From positions 1 through 20,016 of the forward strand of contig JBMLOQ010000075.1 in the NCBI GenBank assembly GCA_049242885.1: a DNA stretch of 20,016 nt. The letters are read 5' to 3'. The notes beneath the pieces are model-generated. The model searched no databases. It was given only the letters and a program-made list of their open reading frames with translations, and was not told the DNA's origin. Shown here one piece after another: positions 6,933 through 14,483 of this stretch (position 1 is the first letter of the stretch; each line of letters starts with the position of its first letter). The position numbers and the translations under genes are program-made. This stretch comes from CAIVPM01 sp049242885. GTDB taxonomy: Bacteria; Bacteroidota; Bacteroidia; Chitinophagales; Chitinophagaceae.

Positions 6933-7706
6933 CTATAAACTACTTTTAACTACACCGCCTTCTACTGCATAAGTTTGCCCTGTTACAAATTTACTTAGAG
7001 GACTTAGTAGCCATACAGCCAAAGTTGCAAAATCTTCTGCTTCACCAAGTTGTTGCAATGGAATTTGTTGAATAGCAGCAGCTTTTACTTCGTTAAAAGA
7101 TAAACCAGTTTGTTCTACTTTTTTATTGTACAACCTTTCTATGGCAGGGGTATTGTGGCTTCCAGGAGCAAGAATATTTACAGTAATATTATGTTTAGCA
7201 ACTTCTTGTGCTAAGGTTTTTGTAAAGCCCACAACTGCCAATCTTAAAGAGGTGCTTAAAACTAAATTTTCAATGGGTTGTTTTACACTGCTACTTTCTA
7301 TAAATACAAATTTGCCATAATTGTTTTCTATCATTTTTGGCAGCAGCATTTGCACTAAGGCAACTTTCCATTTCAGTAAAGAATTATATGCATTATCCCA
7401 ATCTTCTAAACTAGTTTCTAAAATAGTTTTTGCAGGTGGCCCACCAGCATTTACAACAACACCTTCAATGGTTTTATTTTCAATAAGCTTTCTCAGTTTT
7501 TCTATTGTTTCAAGTTGTGTAATATCTCCCTCTAAAATAGTAATGTGGTTTGTATGCAAGTTCCTAAGTTCTTCAAGCTTTTCTTTCCCTCTAGCAATTA
7601 CAATAGCATTTGCCCCTTCAGCCACCAATTGCAAAGCAATTGCTTTGCCAAAACCAGAAGTTGCACCACAAACTATAAAGCATTTATTGGTTATTTGTAA
7701 ATTCAT
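6933..7706 (-). CDS. SDR family oxidoreductase with non-canonical active site
   Basis: A 257-residue Rossmann-fold short-chain dehydrogenase/reductase-like protein. The nucleotide-binding loop is GATSGFG at 14-20, GDI (60-62) is the usual acidic turn, NAGG is at 86-89, and the C-terminal VTGQTYAVEGG is typical. A serine cluster at 138-140 is in place, but the positions that normally hold the catalytic Tyr and Lys read Ser151 and Arg155 (in LSTSLRLAVVG). This resembles the BKR_like_SDR_like subgroup (annotated as 3-oxoacyl-ACP reductase-like), known for an imperfect catalytic tetrad. Substrate and even activity are uncertain. It precedes gmk by 59 bases; no clear promoter was found upstream. 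Confidence 0.85.
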   Translation of the reverse strand: MNLQITNKCFIVCGATSGFGKAIALQLVAEGANAIVIARGKEKLEELRNLHTNHITILEGDITQLETIEKLRKLIENKTIEGVVVNAGGPPAKTILETSLEDWDNAYNSLLKWKVALVQMLLPKMIENNYGKFVFIESSSVKQPIENLVLSTSLRLAVVGFTKTLAQEVAKHNITVNILAPGSHNTPAIERLYNKKVEQTGLSFNEVKAAAIQQIPLQQLGEAEDFATLAVWLLSPLSKFVTGQTYAVEGGVVKSSL

Positions 7707-7757
7707 TTTATAAAATTTCTACAAATATCATTTCAAAAAAATATTAGTTATAATTTA

Positions 7758-7788
7758 TTTTGTACTAACGAGTGTTAGCATACATTTG
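7758..7788 (+). promoter_or_regulatory. Promoter of the acyl-CoA dehydrogenase gene with operator-like palindrome
   Basis: TTTTG at 7758-7762 and TACATTTG at 7781-7788 are 18 bases apart and fit the TTTG / TAnnTTTG consensus well. The predicted start near 7795 leaves a leader under 10 bases. Between the two elements lies an inverted repeat, CTAAC (7765-7769) and GTTAG (7774-7778) around GAGT, positioned where a bound repressor would block RNA polymerase. Confidence 0.62.
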
Positions 7789-7802
7789 CAAAAAAAATTA
7801 AT

Positions 7803-8957
7803 ATGGATTTTCAGTTTACAGAAGAGCAATTAATGATACAAAAAGCAGCTAGAGATTTTGCTCAAAATGAATGTTTGGCAGGTGTAATTGAAAGGGACGA
7901 ATTGCAAAAATTTCCAAAAGAACAAATAGAAAAATTAGCCGACCTTGGATTTATGGGAATGATGGTTGCTCCAGAAAATGGAGGTTCAGGTTTAGATACT
8001 GTAAGCTATGTATTGGCAATGGAAGAGCTTAGTAAAGTTGATGCTAGTACAAGTGTATGTGTAAGTGTAAATAATAGTTTAGTAAACTATGGATTAGAAA
8101 AATTTGGAAACGAAGAACAAAGAGCAAAATACTTAACGCCACTTGCACAAGGCAAAAAAGATGGCAATTTATACATTGGTGCTTTTCTTTTAAGTGAGCC
8201 TGAGGCAGGAAGTGATGCAACAAGCCAGCAAACCACAGCAGAAGATAAAGGTGATTATTACTTGTTAAATGGAACAAAAAATTGGATTACAAATGGCAGC
8301 AGTGCAAGTGTTTATTTAGTTATGGCACAAACTGATGTAGCAAAAGGTAGTAAAGGTATTAACTGCCTTATTGTTGAAAAAAACTGGCCAGGTGTTACGG
8401 TTGCTGCTAAAGAAAATAAACTAGGAATTAGAGGAAGTGATACGCATACAATTTTGTTTAATGATGTTAAAGTACCCAAAGAAAACAGAATTGGTGCAGA
8501 CGGCTTTGGATTTACGTTTGCAATGAAAACCTTGAGTGGAGGCCGAATTGGAATAGCTGCACAAGCTTTAGGAATTGCAAGCGGAGCTTATGAATTAGCG
8601 TTAAAATATAGTAAAACTCGTAAGGCATTTGGTAAAGAAATTTGTAATCACCAAGCTATACAATTTAAGCTAGCAGATATGGCTACACGTATAGAAGCAG
8701 CACGTTTGCTTTGCTTAAAAGCGGCTTGGGAGAAAGATAATGGTTTAAACTACGACTTAAGTAGCAGTATGGCTAAAGTATTTGCAAGCGAAACTGCCAT
8801 GTGGGTTACAGTTGAAGCTGTGCAAATTCATGGTGGGTATGGTTTTGTAAAAGAGTATCATGTTGAGCGTTTAATGAGAGATGCTAAAATCACTCAAATT
8901 TATGAAGGTACAAGTGAAGTGCAAAGAATAGTAATTGGTAGAAGTATTTTGAAATAG
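7803..8957 (+). CDS. Acyl-CoA dehydrogenase (short/medium-chain type)
   Basis: A 384-residue FAD enzyme that forms the trans-2 double bond in an acyl-CoA and passes electrons to ETF. The N-terminal helical domain is residues 1-120, followed by the middle beta domain (AFLLSEPEAGSDA, NGTKNWITNG, LGIRGSDTH) and the C-terminal helical domain (SGGRIGIAAQALGIA, SKTRKAFGKEI, QIHGGYGFVKEYHVERLMRD). The catalytic base is Glu368 in QIYEGTSEVQR, the position used by short-chain and butyryl-CoA dehydrogenases. Length and motifs are complete. It stands alone, with its own promoter at 7758-7788 and a hairpin after the stop. Exact chain length, or use in branched-chain amino-acid breakdown, cannot be read from sequence. 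Confidence 0.94.
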   Translation: MDFQFTEEQLMIQKAARDFAQNECLAGVIERDELQKFPKEQIEKLADLGFMGMMVAPENGGSGLDTVSYVLAMEELSKVDASTSVCVSVNNSLVNYGLEKFGNEEQRAKYLTPLAQGKKDGNLYIGAFLLSEPEAGSDATSQQTTAEDKGDYYLLNGTKNWITNGSSASVYLVMAQTDVAKGSKGINCLIVEKNWPGVTVAAKENKLGIRGSDTHTILFNDVKVPKENRIGADGFGFTFAMKTLSGGRIGIAAQALGIASGAYELALKYSKTRKAFGKEICNHQAIQFKLADMATRIEAARLLCLKAAWEKDNGLNYDLSSSMAKVFASETAMWVTVEAVQIHGGYGFVKEYHVERLMRDAKITQIYEGTSEVQRIVIGRSILK

Positions 8958-8990
8958 TTTGTTAATCCTATAACATTTGATTGCCTTAAT

Positions 8991-9023
8991 GCCTCATTGT
9001 ATTTTTTGCAATGAGGCTTTTTT
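8991..9023 (+). terminator. Hairpin terminator after the acyl-CoA dehydrogenase gene
   Basis: Perfect 9-bp arms GCCTCATTG (8991-8999) and CAATGAGGC (9009-9017) around a 9-base loop, followed by T6. It lies 33 bases past the stop. An ATG occurs within the 3' arm (9011) but is not a credible gene start. A possible promoter lies just upstream (TTTTG at 8947, AACATTTG at 8972), so the hairpin could also sit in the leader of the next gene. Confidence 0.75.
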
Positions 9024-9037
9024 ATTATTATTGGCGT

Positions 9038-9949
9038 ATGAAATGTTTCAAATTGTTATTTGCTCTCTTATTGCTTTTTAATATGGTGCCAAAAAATGGT
9101 AATGCTCAAGATAGTTTACAGCTTACTATATATTTTCCTTACAATAAAAGTACACTAACTACAATAGCAAAACAACAGCTTAAAGCTATATCAGATATTG
9201 ATACTAATAGTTATAAACTTACTAAAATTGCTATCGCTGCTCACTGCGACCAAATTGGAGGGTTTTTGTATAATGATATTTTAAGTAAGCAACGAGGGTT
9301 GAGTGTAAAATCTTTTTTAATCGATAGTTTTTTAATTAATGAAAATAAAATAACTACCAGTTTTTTTGGGAAGCGAAACTTAGTTACTCAAGATACTTTT
9401 GAAATTTCTAGACAAAAAAATAGAAGGGTTGAAATTGTAGCTTTTTTTGATAGGAAAATATTAACTACAATTAAAGAAACCCCAATAATCGAAAATAAGA
9501 AAGAGGAGATTATTGAAGCTTACAATGAGCCAAATATCCCAATTACATTTGCTTCAAAAATACTAGATAGTAGTTTTAAAGCAGGAGATACTGTGAGGCT
9601 TAATAATATTTTATTTTACCCTGGAAGGCATAAATTTTTAGCCATAAGCAATACTCAACTTACAGAACTATTTAATGCCATGAAAGATATTCAAACTTTA
9701 GAAATAGAAATTCATGGGCATATCTGTTGTAATTTGAGTAAAGACGATGCTTTAGATTACGAAACAGGCAAATTCGATTTGTCAATTCAACGTGCTAAAG
9801 CAGTATTTGATTATTTGGTGGGCAAAGGAATTCATCCAAAAAGAATGAAATTCAAAGGTTTTGGTCACCAGTTTCCATTAAACGAAGAAAAAACAACATA
9901 CGAAATGCAGCAAAATCGAAGAGTGGAAATAAAAGTGATTAGTAAATAA
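9038..9949 (+). CDS. Secreted protein with two OmpA-like domains
   Basis: A 303-residue protein. I start at the ATG at 9038, giving a signal peptide (MKCFKLLFALLLLFNMVPKN, cleavage near GNAQ); the earlier ATG at 9011 is inside the upstream terminator. Two OmpA C-terminal (peptidoglycan-associating) domains follow, about residues 28-130 and 175-303, joined by a charged linker. Both end in NRRVEI. The first keeps the Asp and Arg that bind diaminopimelate in OmpA (AHCDQIGG and LSKQRG). In the second, the GHTD motif reads GHICC, so the Asp is lost while the Arg (SIQRAKAV) remains. There is no barrel and no lipobox cysteine. It probably sits in the periplasm on the wall. The stop is 8 bases from the convergent dusB stop. 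Confidence 0.82.
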   Translation: MKCFKLLFALLLLFNMVPKNGNAQDSLQLTIYFPYNKSTLTTIAKQQLKAISDIDTNSYKLTKIAIAAHCDQIGGFLYNDILSKQRGLSVKSFLIDSFLINENKITTSFFGKRNLVTQDTFEISRQKNRRVEIVAFFDRKILTTIKETPIIENKKEEIIEAYNEPNIPITFASKILDSSFKAGDTVRLNNILFYPGRHKFLAISNTQLTELFNAMKDIQTLEIEIHGHICCNLSKDDALDYETGKFDLSIQRAKAVFDYLVGKGIHPKRMKFKGFGHQFPLNEEKTTYEMQQNRRVEIKVISK

Positions 9950-9957
9950 TTGATTTT

Positions 9958-10995
9958 TTACAAAGGACAATTTTGATGGTAATCAATGTTTTCTTCATAA
10001 ATTCTTTCTATTTCTATGTTTGAATATTTTTCTAGAATTTCATCTAAAACTTCTACAATTTCTGCTTCTTCTTTTAAGGTTACAAGTTTAAGTCTATAAT
10101 CTTTAATGTTGGGCAACCCTTTTAAGTAATTGCTATAATGCCTTCTCATTTCATTAATCCCAACAATTGGACCCTTCCAAATTAAACTCTTTTGCAAATG
10201 TGTTTTACATACATCAATTCTTTCTTCAACTGTTGGTCCTGCAAGTTCTTTACCAGTTGCTAAATAGTGTTTTATTTCTCTAAAAATCCAAGGATAACCA
10301 ATTGCTGCCCTGCCAATCATTATACCATCAACTCCATATCTATTTTTATACTCCAATGCTTTTTGGGGTGTATTAATATCTCCATTTCCAAAAATGGGGA
10401 TGTTAATTCTTGGGTTGTTTTTTACTTTAGCAATTAAGGTCCAGTCGGCTTCGCCCTTATACATTTGGCATCTTGTACGCCCGTGAATGGCTAAGGCTTT
10501 AATGCCCACATCTTGTAACCTTTCGGCAACTTCTTCAATGTTTTTTGTACTATCATCCCAACCTAATCTTGTTTTTACTGTTACGGGCAAATTGGTGCTT
10601 TTTACTACGGCTTCTGTAAGCCTAACCATTAAGTCAATATCTTTTAAAACACCTGCTCCTGCTCCTTTTGATACTACTTTTTTTACTGGGCAACCAAAGT
10701 TTATGTCCAACAAATCGGGGTTTACGGCTTCTACTATTTTGGCACTTAAAGCCATAGCTTCTTCATCGCCACCAAAAATTTGAATGCCAATAGGGCGTTC
10801 TTCTTCATAAATATCTAGCTTACGTTGGCTTTTTATAGCATTACGTATTAACCCTTCTGTACTTATAAATTCTGTGTACATTAAATCGGCTCCATTGTTT
10901 TTACAAACTGCCCTAAATGGAGGATCGCTTACATCTTCCATTGGTGCTAAAAGCAAAGGAAAATCTGGTAGTTGAATATTGCCAATAGTAGGCAT
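9958..10995 (-). CDS. dusB: tRNA-dihydrouridine synthase (DusB type)
   Basis: A 345-residue FMN enzyme that reduces specific uridines in the tRNA D-loop using NADPH. The TIM barrel starts with LLLAPMEDVSDPPFR (about 14-28), then ADLMYTEFIS, IGIQIFGG, and DINFGCPVKKVVSKGAGAGV with the catalytic Cys102. TVKTRLGW, AIHGRTRCQMYKGEADW and DGIMIGRAAIGYPWIFREI bind FMN and tRNA. The C-terminal helical domain completes a normal length. I chose the ATG at 10993-10995, because it gives the standard N-terminus and a promoter -7 element lies at 11015-11022; a 32-codon extension to 11091 is possible but unlike the family. It is convergent with the OmpA-domain gene, with no visible terminator between. Confidence 0.94.
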   Translation of the reverse strand: MPTIGNIQLPDFPLLLAPMEDVSDPPFRAVCKNNGADLMYTEFISTEGLIRNAIKSQRKLDIYEEERPIGIQIFGGDEEAMALSAKIVEAVNPDLLDINFGCPVKKVVSKGAGAGVLKDIDLMVRLTEAVVKSTNLPVTVKTRLGWDDSTKNIEEVAERLQDVGIKALAIHGRTRCQMYKGEADWTLIAKVKNNPRINIPIFGNGDINTPQKALEYKNRYGVDGIMIGRAAIGYPWIFREIKHYLATGKELAGPTVEERIDVCKTHLQKSLIWKGPIVGINEMRRHYSNYLKGLPNIKDYRLKLVTLKEEAEIVEVLDEILEKYSNIEIERIYEENIDYHQNCPL

Positions 10996-11285
10996 TGATA
11001 AAAATTTTAGTGGGCAAAGATAGCTTTTTGGTTTTTTGTACGAAATTAGAATTGTTGTAAAGATTTTCTTTGGCATTAAAAAAACTCCCATAAAGCATAA
11101 GACTAAAAATTGTAACTAAAATTGTTTTTTCAGTTATATAAATATATTTTTTATGTATTAAGAAACTATTGAAAAACTTTTTGGCGTCATTTTTTTTATA
11201 AGTGCAACAATCTAATAGCCTATTTTTGAATTAAACCCTAGCTTTTTTTAAGTCTTTGGTATTAAAAAAATTTCAATAAAAAAAT
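10996..11285. other. Divergent intergenic region between dusB and the M20 amidohydrolase
   Basis: A 290-base AT-rich gap with no convincing ORF or RNA gene. On the minus strand TATCTTTG (11022-11015), with a weak TTTCG 18 bases upstream (11045-11041), forms the likely dusB promoter and puts transcription just before its ATG at 10995. On the plus strand TATTTTTG (11221-11228) is a possible -7 element for the amidohydrolase, but no good -33 partner lies at the right distance. The rest shows A/T runs only. Confidence 0.45.
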
Positions 11286-12731
11286 ATGAGAGTTATTTTA
11301 TTCTTCAATCTTTTCTTAATATTTAAAGTAAATGTTATTTCGCAAGTTAATAACAACAAAACAGTTGAATCTTTGAAAAATGAATCTTCTGTAAGTATTC
11401 AAGCCAACTATGAATTGTACAAAAAAATAGCTTTGAATATTTGGGATTTTGCAGAATTAGGATACAAAGAAAATCAAAGTTCAAACTTATTACAAACCAC
11501 ATTAAGAGAAAATGGATTTACTGTAGAAGCTGGTGTAGCATCAATCCCAACAGCTTTTGTGGCTACTTTTGGAAGCGGCTCTCCTGTAATTGGGATTTTA
11601 GCTGAATTTGATGCTTTGCCAGGTATTTCGCAGGATAATTCTCCAGTAAAAACAACAGTTGCTAATAAACCCAATGGCCATGCATGTGGGCATCATTTAT
11701 TTGGCACAGGTTCTGTTGCAGCTGGTATTGCTATAAAAAATTTGCTAGCAACAGGAAAACTTAAAGGAACAATCAAGGTTTTTGGCTGCCCTGCAGAAGA
11801 AGGTGGAAGCGGAAAAGTTTATATGGTACGTGAGGGATTGTTTAAGGGTGTAGACGTTGCATTACATTGGCATGCTTCAGACAAAAATTTTGTTACCAAC
11901 ACAAGTGCATTAGCCAATAAATCTGCTAAATTCAAATTTTATGGAATTTCATCGCATGCTGCTATGTCGCCTGAAAAAGGACGTTCAGCTTTAGATGCTG
12001 TTGAGGCAATGAATAATATGGTGAATATGATGAGAGAACATATTCCTCAAGAAACTAGAATTCATTATGTAATCACTAATGGAGGTAAAGCACCAAATGT
12101 GGTTCCAGAGTTTGCAGAAGTTTATTACTATGTAAGGCATCCAGAAAAGTCAGTTGCTTTATCTGTATTTGATAGAATTACTAAAGCTGCCGAAGGTGCT
12201 GCACTAGGCACTGAAACTAAAATGGCTTATGAAATTATTGGCGGTACTCACGATTTGTTGATTAATAAAACACTTGCCGAAGTAATGCAAACTAACATAG
12301 AAAAAGTAGGTGGTGTATCTTACACTTCAGAAGAAGTAAATTTTGCTCAAAAACTCCAAACGAGTTTTTTGTTTAAAGCCCCTGCTATTGAAACTGCAAA
12401 AATAATTATGCCTTTACATTTCGAGAAAGACCAAGGATCTACAGATGTTGGCGATGTAAGTTATGTAGTGCCAACAGTGGGTGTTAAAACTGCAACGTGG
12501 GTGCCAGGTACAAGTGCTCATAGCTGGCAGGCTGTTGCATCTGGGGGAACTGACATAGGGATTAAAGGGATGTTAGTTGCTTCAAAATCTTTAACATTTT
12601 TGGCAATTGATTTATTTACAAACCCAGATTTAATTAAAAAGGCAAAAGAGGAGTTTGCAATTTCAATAGGAGATTACCAATACAAAGCATTATTGGGAGA
12701 TAGAAAACCTGCTTTAAACTACAGAGACTAA
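11286..12731 (+). CDS. Secreted M20 family amidohydrolase (AbgB-like, M20D)
   Basis: A 481-residue metallo-amidohydrolase most like the p-aminobenzoyl-glutamate hydrolase subunit B group of M20D. Residues 1-20 look like a signal peptide (MRVILFFNLFLIFKVNVISQ), so it is probably exported, unlike cytoplasmic AbgB. Motifs: LAEFDALPG, then GHACGHHLFG with His132, Cys134, His136 and His137, then PAEEGGSGK with Glu171/Glu172 (general base and metal ligand), LHWHASD, GISSHAAMSPEKGRSALDAV (start of the lid domain), STDVGDVSYVVP and a C-terminal GTSAHSWQAVASG. These cover the di-metal site. The substrate is probably an N-acyl amino acid or a dipeptide-like amide; that is inferred from family. The gene stands alone, and its stop is 33 bases from the convergent adenine deaminase stop. 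Confidence 0.88.
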   Translation: MRVILFFNLFLIFKVNVISQVNNNKTVESLKNESSVSIQANYELYKKIALNIWDFAELGYKENQSSNLLQTTLRENGFTVEAGVASIPTAFVATFGSGSPVIGILAEFDALPGISQDNSPVKTTVANKPNGHACGHHLFGTGSVAAGIAIKNLLATGKLKGTIKVFGCPAEEGGSGKVYMVREGLFKGVDVALHWHASDKNFVTNTSALANKSAKFKFYGISSHAAMSPEKGRSALDAVEAMNNMVNMMREHIPQETRIHYVITNGGKAPNVVPEFAEVYYYVRHPEKSVALSVFDRITKAAEGAALGTETKMAYEIIGGTHDLLINKTLAEVMQTNIEKVGGVSYTSEEVNFAQKLQTSFLFKAPAIETAKIIMPLHFEKDQGSTDVGDVSYVVPTVGVKTATWVPGTSAHSWQAVASGGTDIGIKGMLVASKSLTFLAIDLFTNPDLIKKAKEEFAISIGDYQYKALLGDRKPALNYRD

Positions 12732-12764
12732 GATTTAGATAAGAAAAATCAATATGTTCCTAAG

Positions 12765-14474
12765 CTAAACTTGATTTATAAAATTAAAGTTTCCTCCATC
12801 AAATAAACCTTTATCACTAAGTTTTAAGTGTGGTATTACAAGTAATGCCATAAAGCTTAAGGTCATAAATGGAGATTGTAAAGTAGAGCCTAAAACATCT
12901 TTACTTAATTTATCAATTTCTGTATAAGCTGTAGCAACGTCAAAGCCATCTTTATTACTCATTAAGCCAGCCACAGGCAGCCCAAGAACTTTTCCTTCGG
13001 TTGCATTAAAAGCTACAGCAACACCACCTTTTTCATTAATTACTAAATTTATTGCATTTACTAAACTTTCATCATCAACACCCACTGCTACAATATTGTG
13101 ACTATCGTGTGCCACACTACTTGCTAATGCACCTTTTTGCAATCCAAAGTTTTTTATAAATGCTTTAGCAATAGGTGCTTTGCTGTATCTATTCACAACT
13201 ACAATTTTTAAAACATCTATTGTTGTGTTCGATTCCAAATAGTTGGTTTGAGTATTTAGCAAGTTTTCCCTTGCAATTGGAATTTTGTTTGTAATTAATT
13301 GTCCATCTAAAGCTTCAATAACAGGCAATTCTGAATCAGAATATAAACTGCTATCAACCTTTAAATCTTCTACACAAATAGGCAAACAACTAAAATTGTT
13401 AATTGGGGTAGAAGCAATAGATTCTATATAAGACTTTCCATTTCTTGCTACTATCATTCCATTTATATATGTAGCTTGAACATTAAAGTTTGTGAGATTA
13501 TCAACAACAATAAAGTCGGCACTATCATTTGGTTGCAATAATCCTACCTCCAAATTGTAATGTTTAATAGTGTTTAATGATGATGCTTTTAGCACTTTAA
13601 ACACATCTATTCCTTTAGCTACAGCCCTTGCACACAAAGCATTTATATGATTTACTACTAAGCTGTCTGGGTGCTTATCATCACTGCAAAACATAATATT
13701 ATCTTCATGTTTGTGCAATAAATCTATCAAAGCTTCAAAGTTTTTGGCAGCACTTCCTTCTCGAATTAAAATTTTCATTCCATAGTTCAACTTGTCTAAC
13801 GCTTCTTCTGCAGTAAAACATTCGTGATCTGTAGATATTATAACATTAGAAGAATTTTGCTCCTTGCTTGATGTGAATTTTTGATTAGCTTCAATGTAAT
13901 TTTTAGCAGTTTCTCCTCTTAATCCTGGTGCATGACCATCTATTGGTTTCCCTTGTTGTAAAGCGAATTCAATTTTTTTCATTACCTCCTCATCGTTATG
14001 CAAAACACCTGGGAAATTCATCATTTCACTCAAATATTTTATTTCTGGCATTTCTAGCAAAGCTTTTACATCATTGCTATTCAATACTGCACCTGCTGTT
14101 TCAAAGTTTGTTGCAGGCACACAACTTGGAGCTCCAAAATTAAACTTAAAATTTACTTGTTTACCGTTATCAATCATAAAGTGTACACCCTCCATGCCAC
14201 ATACATTGGCAATTTCGTGAGGGTCGCTTATGGTAGCAACAGTGCCATGCAATACTGCCAATTTTGCAAACTCACTTGGTATAAGCATGCTACTTTCGAT
14301 ATGTACATGGCTATCTACAAAGCCTGGTAAAATGTAAGGCTCGTTTTCTTTAGCATTGTCTTGTAACAGCTTAATGTCTATTATTTTGCCATGTTTAACC
14401 TCTACAATTCCATACTTTATTGTTTTAGCTTCAATGTTTACAATGTTGCCAGTAACACTAAAATTATTATGCAT
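12765..14474 (-). CDS. ade: Adenine deaminase
   Basis: A 569-residue amidohydrolase-superfamily enzyme that deaminates adenine to hypoxanthine and ammonia for purine salvage. Features are the metal-binding DSHVHIESS (His56, His58, Glu60), ISDPHEIANVCG, PSCVPATNFETAGA, DGHAPGL (His181), STDHECFT (His217) and FCSDDKHPDSL. The second half holds the adenine-deaminase-specific C-terminal domain with DSHNIVAVGVDDE and NEKGGVAVA. Length is normal for the family. The ATG at 14472-14474 lies 9 bases after the stop of the GldA-like ATPase on the same strand, so the two genes are probably cotranscribed although no functional link is known. Confidence 0.95.
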   Translation of the reverse strand: MHNNFSVTGNIVNIEAKTIKYGIVEVKHGKIIDIKLLQDNAKENEPYILPGFVDSHVHIESSMLIPSEFAKLAVLHGTVATISDPHEIANVCGMEGVHFMIDNGKQVNFKFNFGAPSCVPATNFETAGAVLNSNDVKALLEMPEIKYLSEMMNFPGVLHNDEEVMKKIEFALQQGKPIDGHAPGLRGETAKNYIEANQKFTSSKEQNSSNVIISTDHECFTAEEALDKLNYGMKILIREGSAAKNFEALIDLLHKHEDNIMFCSDDKHPDSLVVNHINALCARAVAKGIDVFKVLKASSLNTIKHYNLEVGLLQPNDSADFIVVDNLTNFNVQATYINGMIVARNGKSYIESIASTPINNFSCLPICVEDLKVDSSLYSDSELPVIEALDGQLITNKIPIARENLLNTQTNYLESNTTIDVLKIVVVNRYSKAPIAKAFIKNFGLQKGALASSVAHDSHNIVAVGVDDESLVNAINLVINEKGGVAVAFNATEGKVLGLPVAGLMSNKDGFDVATAYTEIDKLSKDVLGSTLQSPFMTLSFMALLVIPHLKLSDKGLFDGGNFNFINQV

Positions 14475-14483
14475 AAAATGAGT

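Noticed and set aside
7126..7713. Two plus-strand open frames opposite the SDR gene
   Set aside because: They are complementary-strand shadows of a complete Rossmann-fold protein and show no family features of their own.
9011..9037. Upstream ATG extending the dual-OmpA protein by nine residues
   Set aside because: The ATG lies in the 3' arm of a perfect terminator hairpin, and the extension would put charged and aromatic residues before a good signal peptide that begins at 9038.
9950..9957. Terminator between the convergent dual-OmpA and dusB genes
   Set aside because: The 8-base gap and flanks show only a T-run with no hairpin.
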